DNA of 34,868 nt, taken from contig JACQQM010000166.1 of assembly GCA_016207025.1 (NCBI GenBank), forward strand, positions 1-34,868, read 5' to 3'. Shown one piece after another: positions 16,319 through 23,591 of this stretch. Under the pieces are notes generated by a model, which was given only the letters and a program-made list of their open reading frames with translations, was not told where the DNA came from and did not search any database. The position numbers were made by a program, and so were the translations under genes. The stretch is from Nitrospirota bacterium (GTDB taxonomy: Bacteria; Nitrospirota; Nitrospiria; Nitrospirales; Nitrospiraceae). Every line of letters starts with the position of its first letter. Position 1 is the stretch's first letter.

Positions 16319-16335
16319 GAGCAACGGGTACCCGG
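16319..16335. repeat. Half copy of the short palindromic element upstream of the bS22-like gene
   Basis: These 17 bases are the exact reverse complement of 11789-11805 in dus and share GAGCAACGGGT with 4460-4470. Only one inverted arm core is present here. It sits about 60 bases before the bS22-like start, in the probable leader or promoter region. A minus-strand TATACA at about 16346-16341 is a possible -10. Confidence 0.6.
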
Positions 16336-16472
16336 CGAGTGTATAGAGTTTCCTTACCGAAAGCAAGCAACACGCTGGAGCCGTGCCGCGCCTCGGTGGC
16401 CGAAAAAGCGGGGGGTTCCTAGCACAGGCGCGCTGAACGTGTCAAGAACAGCGCGAGCAGTCTGACTGAGGC

Positions 16473-16502
16473 TTGACGCATCCAGTCGCCTCTTCCTATA
16501 CT
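16473..16502 (+). promoter_or_regulatory. Sigma70-like promoter for the lipoprotein-nadB operon
   Basis: TTGACG (16473-16478), an 18-base spacer and TATACT (16497-16502), 45 bases before the lipoprotein start. Confidence 0.6.
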
Positions 16503-16536
16503 GCCGCATGCCTTTCAAGATAACTATGAATGAGGA

Positions 16537-16617
16537 GCGATGAACGATGAACGGCGAAAATCCGGATTCTGACATTCAACATTCAGCGTTCATCGTTCCG
16601 CGTTCATCGTTCATCGC
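16537..16617. repeat. Heptad-word quasi-palindrome at the lipoprotein 5' end
   Basis: Left arm (16537-16558) contains GATGAAC, GATGAAC. The right arm (16573-16617), other strand, reads GATGAAC, GATGAAC, GCGGAAC, GATGAAC, GCTGAAT, GTTGAAT. The outermost 17 bases pair perfectly. It covers the ribosome binding site, start codon and first 20 or so codons of the lipoprotein gene. Confidence 0.8.
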
Positions 16618-17104
16618 TGTGCGGTTGTTGTGCTTCCTTTCTCTCGCCTTGATCGTCGGCCAGGTTCTTGGCTGCTCTTCCAAAGAACCTCGGTATCCCG
16701 CTGACCACGCGCGATTCAAGCGGATTGATGACGCGGTCGAATCGTTGCGGAAAGCCTATGTCCGAAAGGACCTCTCCGGCGTCCAAGCCCTGCTGCTCCC
16801 TTCGAATACGCTGGATCAGGTCGAACTGGAGGTCCGAAAAGATTTCGACAGCTATCACGAGATCGCGCTCGATCTGGCGATCGAGCGGATCGTGATTGAT
16901 GGGGACACGATTGATGTGTTCGTGCACTGGCAGGGTCACTGGAAACGAACGGGGGACGACACCGGCCAGCGGGAACGCGGGCACGGGATGCTCCGATGGG
17001 TCGGGGTGCAGTCGATTCTGCTCCAGGGCGTCGAGGGCGATCTGCCGTTCGGCATGGCGTCGCGGCGCATGGCGCCCACGCCGCCGAAAAGTGCCATGCC
17101 GTGA
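16547..17104 (+). CDS. Putative lipoprotein with a repeat-encoded N-terminal extension
   Basis: The mature part is preceded by a signal segment VRLLCFLSLALIVGQVLG and a lipobox cysteine (VLGC-SS), so the protein should be lipid-anchored. The exported part (about 140 residues) has a helical start (FKRIDDAVESLRKAYVRKDLSGVQALL) and beta strands (AIERIVIDGDTIDVFVHWQGHWK). It resembles small NTF2/SnoaL-like folds only loosely. From ATG 16547 (GAGGAG upstream) the signal peptide is preceded by 24 residues (ending SAFIVPRSSFIA) encoded by hairpin arms. The alternative GTG at 16619 gives a normal signal peptide but has no Shine-Dalgarno. The end overlaps nadB by four bases. Function unknown. Confidence 0.7.
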   Translation: MNGENPDSDIQHSAFIVPRSSFIAVRLLCFLSLALIVGQVLGCSSKEPRYPADHARFKRIDDAVESLRKAYVRKDLSGVQALLLPSNTLDQVELEVRKDFDSYHEIALDLAIERIVIDGDTIDVFVHWQGHWKRTGDDTGQRERGHGMLRWVGVQSILLQGVEGDLPFGMASRRMAPTPPKSAMP

Positions 17105-18756
17105 AGAGGATTGAGGCCATTCCGTTGAGACATGCGCGCGCCCCCGAGGCTGATTTCTTGGTGATCGGGAGCGGGGTTGCAGGCCTTCGCGCGGCGATCG
17201 AACTGAGCCGCCACGGGCGGGTGTTGATGTTGACCAAAGGGCATCCGCTCGAGAGCAGCTCGAGCTATGCCCAGGGTGGTGTCGCGGTCGCGCTCAGCGA
17301 AGAGGACGATGTCGCGATTCATCTCACCGACACTCTCAAGGCCGGGCACGGTCTCTGCCGGCACGAGGCGGTGCAGGTGCTGGTGGAGGAAGGGCCGGAT
17401 CGCATCCAGGAGTTGATTGCCTGGGGCGCCCGGTTCGACAAGATCGGCGGAAAGTTCGCGTTTGCCCGGGAGGCGGCGCATAGCCGCAGTCGGATTCTGC
17501 GCGCGCGCGGCGACGCCACCGGCAATGAGATGGTCCGAGTTCTGATGGCCCAGGCGCGTCGGCAGAAGACGATCCAGTGGCTGCCCCATCACTTTACGAT
17601 TGAGTTGGCGGTTGTCGAGAGAGTCTGCCGGGGGGCGCTGGTGCTCGATGAAGTGACCGGCGACCGTTTCGTCCTGCCGGCGTCAGCCGTGCTGCTGGCG
17701 ACCGGCGGTGCGGGGCAGGTGTACGCTCGGACGACGAACCCGCCGAGCGCGACCGGCGACGGGATGGCCATGGCGTTTCGAGCCGGGGCGATCCTGGAAG
17801 ACATGGAATTCGTGCAGTTTCATCCGACCGCCCTGTACCTGCCGTCCAGCCCCCCGTTTCTCTTATCCGAGGCGATCCGGGGCGAAGGTGGACAGCTTCG
17901 CAACATCAAGGGCGAGCTGTTCATGCGGCGGTATCACCCGGCCGGCGCGCTGGCCCCTCGGGATATCGTGGCCCGGGCGATCTGGTCAGAGATGGCGGCG
18001 ACTCGCTCACGGCACGTCTATTTGGACGTCACGCACCTGGATCCGGCCTTTATCAAGCGACGCTTCCCGACAATTTATTCCACGTGCCTTCGGTACGATA
18101 TCGACATCACCGAGGAGTGGATTCCGGTCTCCCCCAGCGCGCATTACATGATGGGAGGCGTGAAGACCGACACGACCGGCGCGACAAGCATCCCGGGCCT
18201 CTTCGCGGCCGGCGAAGTAGCCTGCAGCGGGGTGCATGGGGCGAATCGCCTGGCCAGCAACTCGCTCCTCGAAGGCCTGGTGTTCGGCGCGCGGGCTGGC
18301 CTGGCGGCCACCGCCTTTGCGAGGCGCGGCGCCGGCTCCAGCCTCCCGCTCCCTTCCGTACGTGACCTCGATGAGGGCCCGCTGGGGACGTTGGAAGACG
18401 CGGACAAGCTCCGTAGTTCGCTGCGTCGCCTGATGTGGGGAAAGGTGGGACTGGTGCGGACCGGCAGCTCGCTGGTCAGCGCGACGGCGCAACTGTCACG
18501 GTGGGCTCGCGCGGTCGCCCAGCCCTTCGGCACGCGACGCGACCTGGAGGTCAAAAATATGGTGCAGGTGGCCCGCTGCATCGCCGAGGCGGCGCTGTGG
18601 CGGGAGAACAGCGTGGGCGCGCACTACCGCGCCGATGCGTCTGAATTAACACGGTCGGGGTGGAGTCAGCACAGCAGAATCGAGCAGGAGACCCTGGTCA
18701 CCGGCTTGGGGCGACTGCGAACGCTACGGGCCGAGGCCGGTTCTCGGAAGGGATAA
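17101..18756 (+). CDS. nadB: L-aspartate oxidase (NadB)
   Basis: NadB oxidises aspartate to iminoaspartate with FAD, the first step of de novo NAD synthesis (with NadA and NadC, not in this window). Seen: FAD loop DFLVIGSGVAGLRAAIEL, SSSSYAQGGVAVAL, LLATGGAGQVY, the FVQFHPTAL block, SEAIRGEGGQLRN, the catalytic ALAPRDIVARAI region, SPSAHYMMGGVKTD, GLFAAGEVACSGVHGANRLASNSLLEGLVFG, and the succinate dehydrogenase-like C-terminal helices. The start GTG 17101 overlaps the lipoprotein stop (GTGA) and gives 551 residues, near the usual length. No separate ribosome site is visible, so translational coupling is likely. Its 3' end overlaps the convergent transglycosylase gene by 59 bases. Confidence 0.95.
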   Translation: MKRIEAIPLRHARAPEADFLVIGSGVAGLRAAIELSRHGRVLMLTKGHPLESSSSYAQGGVAVALSEEDDVAIHLTDTLKAGHGLCRHEAVQVLVEEGPDRIQELIAWGARFDKIGGKFAFAREAAHSRSRILRARGDATGNEMVRVLMAQARRQKTIQWLPHHFTIELAVVERVCRGALVLDEVTGDRFVLPASAVLLATGGAGQVYARTTNPPSATGDGMAMAFRAGAILEDMEFVQFHPTALYLPSSPPFLLSEAIRGEGGQLRNIKGELFMRRYHPAGALAPRDIVARAIWSEMAATRSRHVYLDVTHLDPAFIKRRFPTIYSTCLRYDIDITEEWIPVSPSAHYMMGGVKTDTTGATSIPGLFAAGEVACSGVHGANRLASNSLLEGLVFGARAGLAATAFARRGAGSSLPLPSVRDLDEGPLGTLEDADKLRSSLRRLMWGKVGLVRTGSSLVSATAQLSRWARAVAQPFGTRRDLEVKNMVQVARCIAEAALWRENSVGAHYRADASELTRSGWSQHSRIEQETLVTGLGRLRTLRAEAGSRKG

Positions 18757-19420
18757 ACCAGAACGTGCTCGTGGTCGTGCGCGCGGGTTGCGCGTACTCG
18801 CCGAACAGGAACGCATCGTAGTACCGGAGGACCTTGTACACGTAGCGGCGCGTCTCATGGATGGGGGGCAGCGCCTGGGACTGCTCCACGCGGCGCTCGC
18901 CCGCGTTGTACGCGGCCAACGCCAGCGGAAGGTTCCCGTGGAATCGGTCCAGTAGGTAGCGCAAATAGCGGGCGCCTCCGCTGATGTTTTCTTCCGGGTC
19001 ATACGGGTCGCGGACATTCAGCTTGACGGCGGTGTCCGGCATGAGCTGCATGAGGCCGATGGCGCCGGCCTTGGAGACCGCGGCCGGGTTGTAATTGGAT
19101 TCGACTTTGATGACCGCGCGCAGGAGGGCGGGGTCGATCCGGTGCCGGAGGGACTGGCGCGCGATGGTCCGGTCAAGATACTTCACCGGTAACCGGACTC
19201 GCACCACGTTGGCTTCCAGGCGGATTTTCTTGTACCGGGGGTCGGTCGGCACATTGGTGAAGGAAAGCGTGCCGTCCGGTTCGATAGCGCGGTACACATC
19301 GCCGGAGGCGACCGGTGGAAGCGCCGACAGCGCAAAGGTCAGGAGCGAGGCCAGGGCGCTGACCGCGAATGCCCGCTGAAAACCCTCTCGCAGAATCTGC
19401 TGAAACCTATTCAACCGCAT
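18698..19420 (-). CDS. Lytic transglycosylase with N-terminal DUF4124-like segment
   Basis: This 240-residue exported protein has a signal peptide (AFAVSALASLLTFALSALPPVASG), then a DUF4124-like strand pair (DVYRAIEPDGTLSFTNVPTDPRYK). A Slt/GEWL domain follows with catalytic Glu in VIKVESNYNPAAVS, the GAIGLMQLMPDTA motif and LALAAYNAGE. It should cleave peptidoglycan between MurNAc and GlcNAc, leaving the 1,6-anhydro product. ATG 19420 begins the signal peptide region. A near-consensus promoter ends only seven bases before it, which suggests a leaderless message. The gene is convergent with nadB and overlaps its end by 59 bases. Confidence 0.9.
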   Translation of the reverse strand: MRLNRFQQILREGFQRAFAVSALASLLTFALSALPPVASGDVYRAIEPDGTLSFTNVPTDPRYKKIRLEANVVRVRLPVKYLDRTIARQSLRHRIDPALLRAVIKVESNYNPAAVSKAGAIGLMQLMPDTAVKLNVRDPYDPEENISGGARYLRYLLDRFHGNLPLALAAYNAGERRVEQSQALPPIHETRRYVYKVLRYYDAFLFGEYAQPARTTTSTFWFIPSENRPRPVAFAVAPSR

Positions 19421-19427
19421 GTCCCAA

Positions 19428-19456
19428 ACCATAGCATTGGCCCCTGCGACTGTCAA
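19428..19456 (-). promoter_or_regulatory. Near-consensus promoter abutting the transglycosylase start
   Basis: TTGACA (19456-19451), a 17-base spacer and TATGGT (19433-19428) on the minus strand. Only seven bases separate the -10 from ATG 19420, so the expected start site falls at or beside the start codon. Confidence 0.6.
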
Positions 19457-19506
19457 AGCTTTAGGTTTTTTCAACGTGAATCTGTTGTTCGATTTGGCGC
19501 AATGGC

Positions 19507-20379
19507 TCACGTAACGGGCTCAGCAAGGAACCGTGGGAGGTTGGCTCGAAAGAGTTCTTGGAGCCTCAGGGTCACTGGGCCTGGACACCCCGCCCCGAGC
19601 GGGGCCTTGTCCACCTCGCGCACCGGCATGATTTCCATGGTGGTATTGGTAAGAAAGCACTCCTCGGCTCGCCGGAGGTCTTCGGCGGGATAACGCCCTT
19701 CCTCGCTCGGAATCCCGTTCTCCCGAGCCAGCACCAGCACCACGTTCCGGGTGATGCCGTCCAGGATGCCGCATTCCACCGTGGGGGTGCAGAGACGCCC
19801 TCCTCGAACGAAGAAAAGATTGCTGGTGGTGCATTCCGCAAGGTACCCGTCGGCGTTCAGCATGAGGCCGTCGAACGCCCCAGCGCGCACCGCCTCTTGC
19901 TTGGCCAGGATGTTGTTGAGGAAGTTCAGCGACTTGATCTGCGGGGACAGGGCCGTGACCAGGTTCCGGCGCACCCGGACAATCGCCAGGCTCGCGCCGT
20001 CGTGAAACAGATAGGTCGGGTAGAGAGCCAAGGGCTTGGCCACGATCACGACCGTGGGGCGTGGACAAAGGGCGGGGTCCAGCCCGATCTCCCCTTCGCC
20101 GCGGGAGACCGTGATGCGGAGATGGGCGTCGGCCAGCTCGTTGCGACGAATCGCTTCGGTGAGGAGTGCCGGCCAGTCCTTCTCCGGGATAGGAATATCG
20201 AGTCCGATCAGGTGTGCCGAGCGCCGCATCCGGGCCAAGTGCTGTTGGAGCATGAAGAGTCGGCCGCCGTAGGCGCGCAGCGTCTCGTAGATCCCGTCTC
20301 CATAGAGGAATCCGTGGTCAAAGACCGACACCACGGCTTCTTTCTTGTCCACGAACCGGTCGTTGAGAAAAATCCACAT
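19507..20379 (-). CDS. pabC: Class IV aminotransferase, probable aminodeoxychorismate lyase (PabC)
   Basis: This 290-residue PLP fold-type IV protein has the RDHG-like VFDHGFLYGDGIYETLR (19-35), catalytic Lys149 in SPQIKSLNFLNN, Glu182 in AECTTSNLFFV and the GILDGITRNVVL phosphate-binding turn. The family includes branched-chain and D-amino-acid aminotransferases and PabC. Adjacency to pabB (94 bases upstream, same strand) favours PabC, which converts aminodeoxychorismate to p-aminobenzoate for folate. D-amino-acid or branched-chain aminotransferase remains possible. The frame opens at 20445, but homology begins at MWIFLND. The chosen ATG follows a CCTCCT stretch, the opposite of a Shine-Dalgarno site. 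An octad hairpin lies just upstream. Confidence 0.8.
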   Translation of the reverse strand: MWIFLNDRFVDKKEAVVSVFDHGFLYGDGIYETLRAYGGRLFMLQQHLARMRRSAHLIGLDIPIPEKDWPALLTEAIRRNELADAHLRITVSRGEGEIGLDPALCPRPTVVIVAKPLALYPTYLFHDGASLAIVRVRRNLVTALSPQIKSLNFLNNILAKQEAVRAGAFDGLMLNADGYLAECTTSNLFFVRGGRLCTPTVECGILDGITRNVVLVLARENGIPSEEGRYPAEDLRRAEECFLTNTTMEIMPVREVDKAPLGAGCPGPVTLRLQELFRANLPRFLAEPVT

Positions 20380-20387
20380 AGGAGGAA

Positions 20388-20470
20388 TTTGGTGATCTGG
20401 TGATTTGATGAATTGACGATTTGGCAGAACCGGGGTTCCCTTCAATCACCAAATCATCACATCAACAAAT
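20388..20470. repeat. Octad-word quasi-palindrome between pabB and pabC
   Basis: Left arm: TTGGTGAT, CTGGTGAT, TTGATGAA, TTGACGAT in exact 8-base register (20389-20420). The right arm (20442-20470), other strand, reads ATTTGTTG, ATGTGATG, ATTTGGTG. About 22 of 27 positions pair. Confidence 0.75.
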
Positions 20471-20473
20471 GAG

Positions 20474-21979
20474 TCAATTGCTGCGCAGCGCTGCCAGGAG
20501 CGCTGCGGCTTTATACAGCGTCTCTTCGTACTCCCGGCTCGGATCGGAGTCGGCCACGATGCCCGCGCCGACCTGGAGGTGGCCCCGGTCTCCGGTCAAC
20601 ACCACCGTGCGGATCACAATGTTCAGGTCGAGATCCCCGCTCCAGCTCAGGTAGCCCAGCGAGCCGGTATAGGGGCCGCGCCGGACCGGCTCCAGACTCT
20701 CGATGATCTCCATACAGCGGATCTTCGGAACGCCGGTAATCGTGCCGCCGGGGAACACCGCCCGGATCAGATCAAACCCGCCCAGATCGTCGCGCAATTG
20801 CCCGGTGATGTTGGACACGATGTGGCTGACGTGGGAGTACCGCTCGACGACCATGAACTCGTCCGCTTTGACGGTGCCGTACCGGCACACGCGGCCGAGA
20901 TCGTTCCGTTCGAGGTCCACCAACATCAGATGCTCCGCGCGCTCCTTCGTATTGGTCAGCAGCTCCTCGGCCAGGCGCCGGTCCTCGGACACGTTCCGAC
21001 CACGGGGCCTGGTGCCGGCGATCGGGCGGGTGTCCACCCGCCGTTCCTGCAGGCGCACCAGGCGCTCAGGAGACGAGCTGACCAGGCTGACGTTCTCGAA
21101 TTCGAGCAGAGCCGAGAACGGCGACGGGTTGACTTCCCGCAACCGTTGATAGAGCGCCGAGCCGACCCCCTCACCTTCTCCGCTCCCCCCGGGGGGAGAG
21201 GGTTGGGGTGAGGGGGCTGTCAAGTCGATCGTGAAGCGATGGGAAAGATTGGCCTGATAAATGTCCCCGGCGCGAATATACTCCTGGCACTGCCGCACTC
21301 GATCCATATACGCCGTGCGCGATTGGTTAGGTCTGAGCTCCGGCCGGCTGGTGGGCAAATTGTTCGCGTGGGCTTGACTGCGAACCGAGAGTCTCGCCTC
21401 CAGTTCAGCCAGGCGGTCGCACCCCTCGCGGTAGAGCTTTTCGCGTGGTTCCCCCAGCAACCGCTCGAGCGGGGGGGCGAAGATGAGATGGAGCATGCCG
21501 GTCTGATGGTCCAGCGCGGCCAAAAGATCCACGAAGGCAAACTGCAGGTCCGGCAACTGCTGGTCGTCTGGAGCCAGATTAGGAAGCCGTTCGAACCGTC
21601 GCTCCAAGTCATAGCTGAAAAACCCCACCGCGCCGCCGAAAAACGGTGGGATGCCCTCTGGTCTCGCCATCCGCGACGCTCGCAGGAGGTCCGCCAAGGC
21701 TGTGAACGGCTCGCCCTCTCGCACAACGGTCCGGTCGCGGGTCCGCAGTTCGTAGCGATCGTCTTTTCCGGACAGCATGAGATAGGGCTCGCTCCCCATG
21801 AACGAATATCGGGCGATCGCGTCAACGCCCTTGCCGCTTTCCAGCAGGAAGGACGGACGGCCCGGCTTGACGATCCGCCGGTACAGTTCGAAGGGATTCC
21901 CATCCGGTGGGGCAAGGGAGAGCACGAGCGGTTCAGGCCGCTCTTCGATCAGAAATCTGGCACGCGACGGACGAATCAT
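20474..21979 (-). CDS. pabB: Aminodeoxychorismate synthase component I (PabB), chorismate-binding
   Basis: PabB aminates chorismate to 4-amino-4-deoxychorismate, usually with a PabA glutaminase (not seen here). The 501-residue protein has the anthranilate synthase I N-terminal domain (GRPSFLLESGKG, FFGGAVGFFSYDLER) and the chorismate-binding domain: CQEYIRAGDIYQANLSHRF, PIAGTRPRG, ERAEHLMLVDLERNDLGRVC, GGTITGVPKIRCMEII and GPYTGSLGY. The PIAGT core with Ala fits PabB and TrpE alike. The pabC-like neighbour supports PabB. Between TIDLT and GSALYQRL lies an extra Pro/Ser/Gly-rich segment (APSPQPSPPGGSGEGEGV) encoded by a GC-rich palindrome. No Shine-Dalgarno is obvious before ATG 21979. Confidence 0.87.
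   Translation of the reverse strand: MIRPSRARFLIEERPEPLVLSLAPPDGNPFELYRRIVKPGRPSFLLESGKGVDAIARYSFMGSEPYLMLSGKDDRYELRTRDRTVVREGEPFTALADLLRASRMARPEGIPPFFGGAVGFFSYDLERRFERLPNLAPDDQQLPDLQFAFVDLLAALDHQTGMLHLIFAPPLERLLGEPREKLYREGCDRLAELEARLSVRSQAHANNLPTSRPELRPNQSRTAYMDRVRQCQEYIRAGDIYQANLSHRFTIDLTAPSPQPSPPGGSGEGEGVGSALYQRLREVNPSPFSALLEFENVSLVSSSPERLVRLQERRVDTRPIAGTRPRGRNVSEDRRLAEELLTNTKERAEHLMLVDLERNDLGRVCRYGTVKADEFMVVERYSHVSHIVSNITGQLRDDLGGFDLIRAVFPGGTITGVPKIRCMEIIESLEPVRRGPYTGSLGYLSWSGDLDLNIVIRTVVLTGDRGHLQVGAGIVADSDPSREYEETLYKAAALLAALRSN
21166..21216. repeat. GC-rich palindrome inserted in frame in pabB
   Basis: Left arm 21166-21190 (CCCCCTCACC outer, CTCCCCCC inner) pairs with right arm 21191-21216 (GGGGGGAG inner, GGTGAGGGGG outer) with almost no loop. 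It encodes a Pro/Ser/Gly-rich insertion at a surface-loop position of PabB. Similar CCCTCACCC...GGGTGAGGG palindromes are familiar from intergenic regions of many bacteria. Confidence 0.75.
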
Positions 21980-22023
21980 GCCAAAGGTTGTATCACAGGG
22001 GGAACAGGTCAGCCACTCACTTC

Positions 22024-22052
22024 TTGCCTTTCCTCTTCTGTGGGACTAGCAT
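22024..22052 (+). promoter_or_regulatory. Possible promoter for the retroelement target gene
   Basis: TTGCCT (22024-22029), a 17-base spacer and TAGCAT (22047-22052), 30 bases before the ATG at 22083. Confidence 0.35.
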
Positions 22053-22082
22053 TTTGAGGAATCCAGGCCCAGAGGCCCAAGC

Positions 22083-23240
22083 ATGGCGGACATTTTCATC
22101 GGATATGCCTCAGAGGACCGGGTCAGGGTCGAACCGCTGGCCAGAGCCCTCCAAGCCCAAGGGTGGTCCGTCTTTTGGGCCCCCGAGATCCCGCCAGCCG
22201 AGACGTGGCGCAACGTCCTCAATTAAGAGCTCGAATCAGCAAAGTGTATTGTGGTGTTCTGGACCAAAACCTCTGTCTCCAAAGAGTGGGTCATCGAAGA
22301 GGCGGAGGAGGGCAAAAGCCGGAATATCCTGATTCCAGTGCTCATGGACCAGATTGGTCGAGAGAGCATTCCACTCGGGTTTCGGCAGCGTCAGTGGGCT
22401 GATCTGACCGGTTGGCATAGCTCAATGACGCATCAGGGGTTCCAGCAATTCGTGGCGGGAATTTCCAGAATCGCCGGTCCCCCTTCCGCACAATCGGCAC
22501 AAGGTATCCAGAATCGTCCAGGCAATGTTCAAGAGAAGGCTCTTGCCAAGCCAATTGCGATCGAACACATGGTGCTCGTTCCCAAAGGGTCTTTTAAGTA
22601 CGGGGATGAACGGAACCTGTGCCCACTCAATTACGATTACTACATCGACATCTATCCGGTGACCAACGAGCAATTCAAGAAGTTCATCGAGGCGGGCGGC
22701 TATATGATGAAGCAGGAGCACTGGTCGGAGGAAGGATGGAAATGGAGAAAGAAAAATAAGGTCACGCAACCGTGCTATTGGGACGATCCTGGGTGGACCC
22801 AGCCAGATCATCCGGTTGTGGGGGTGAGCTGGTATGAAGCCGAGGCTTACGCCAAGTCGGTAGGCAAACGTCTGCCGACGGAGCAGGAATGGGAAAAAGC
22901 CGCGCGTGGGACGGATGGCCGCATCTATCCCTGGGGCGACGAGTTCGATAAGGAGAAATGCAATAGCGGTGCATCAGGGATCGGGAGAACCACCCTGGTC
23001 ACGAAATATGTCAATGGGCTCAGCCCCTATGGCTGTTACGACATGGCCGGCAACGTCTGGGTGTGGACGAGTTCGGTCTACGACAACAGTGGTCAATACA
23101 AAGTGCTTCGCGGGGGGTCGTGGAACCTTTACGCGTACTACCTGCGAGCTACGTATCGCAACCTCAACGAGCCGACGGACAGGATCGACGATCTCGGCTT
23201 CCGATGCCTCATGGCATTGCGAAGGAGGGAGGATGTATGA
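22083..23240 (+). pseudogene. TIR domain fused to a formylglycine-enzyme (SUMF1/C-type lectin) fold, interrupted by an in-frame stop; probable DGR target protein
   Basis: ATG 22083 opens a TIR domain (MADIFIGYASEDR, LARALQAQGWSVFWAPE) but reaches TAA at 22224 after 47 codons. The same frame goes straight on with the second half of the TIR domain (ELESAKCIVVFWTKTSVSKEWVIEEAEEG, ILIPVLMD). A linker follows and then a SUMF1-type domain: MVLVPKGSFKYGDE, YPVTNEQFKKFIEAGGY, HPVVGVSWYEAEAYAKSVGKRLPTEQEWEKAARG, YPWGDEFD, GNVWVWTSS, RGGSW and GFRC. Without the stop it would be one protein of about 385 residues. GTG 22251 could start a product lacking most of the TIR domain. This fold is the usual target of diversity-generating retroelements, and avd and a reverse transcriptase stub follow directly. 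Codon use is less GC-rich than in neighbours, suggesting transfer. Confidence 0.8.
23121..23204 (+). other. Putative DGR variable region at the 3' end of the target gene
   Basis: Between RGGSW and GFRC the reading frame has 13 codons of the type AAC, CTT, TAC, TAC, TAC, TAT, AAC, CTC, AAC, GAC, ATC, GAC, GAT. All end in C or T at the positions where DGR templates carry AAY codons. This is the footprint of adenine-specific mutagenesis. No matching template repeat is found elsewhere in the window. Confidence 0.6.
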
Positions 23241-23589
23241 CACAAGAATTCCCTGGTGTGAATCCGACCGCTGTGACGAAGGCCTATGACATCGTGCGTT
23301 GGCTGATCGGGCATGTGGGCAAGTTTCCTCGCTCTCACCGGTATGCGTTGGGAGAGCGATCGAACAGCGCATGCTGACGGTGCTGGAACTCCTGGTGCGC
23401 GCGGCCTATGCGCGTGAGAAGAAGGACCCGCTCGGCCAGGCGAATGCTGAGCTCCAAGTGTTGCGTCTGCTCGTCCGGCTGGGTAAGGACCTGGGCTTTA
23501 CGAGCGTGTCGCAATACGAGTTCATCTCCCGCGAGCTCGTGGACTTGGGCCGGCAGATCGGCGGGTGGGCCAAAGCTCAACCGAACTAG
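23237..23589 (+). pseudogene. avd: DGR accessory protein Avd, frameshifted
   Basis: ATG 23237 (AGGAGG upstream, ATGA overlap with the target gene stop) begins a four-helix protein (AYDIVRWLIGHVGKFPRSHRYALGER). It leaves frame at about 23358, ending at the TGA at 23375-23377. One base earlier in register, the sequence continues IEQRMLTVLELLVRAAYAREKKD, LQVLRLLVRLGKDLGFTSVSQYEFISRELVDLGRQIGGW, to the TAG at 23587. The joined product of about 117 residues has the Avd family pattern (FP-x-x-x-RYALGERI, LRLLVRLGKDL, QYEF, GRQIGGW). A single missing base between GAGCG and ATCGAA explains the break. Avd forms a pentameric barrel that helps the DGR reverse transcriptase. Confidence 0.78.
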
Positions 23590-23591
23590 CG

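Noticed and set aside
19558-20403. A 281-codon plus-strand frame opposite the pabC-like gene
   Set aside because: The class IV aminotransferase motifs are on the minus strand and the plus frame has none.
22560-23240. A true formylglycine-generating (sulfatase-activating) enzyme
   Set aside because: It has the fold signatures, but it is fused to a TIR domain, sits beside avd and has a DGR-like variable end. No sulfatase is nearby. A binding scaffold is more likely.
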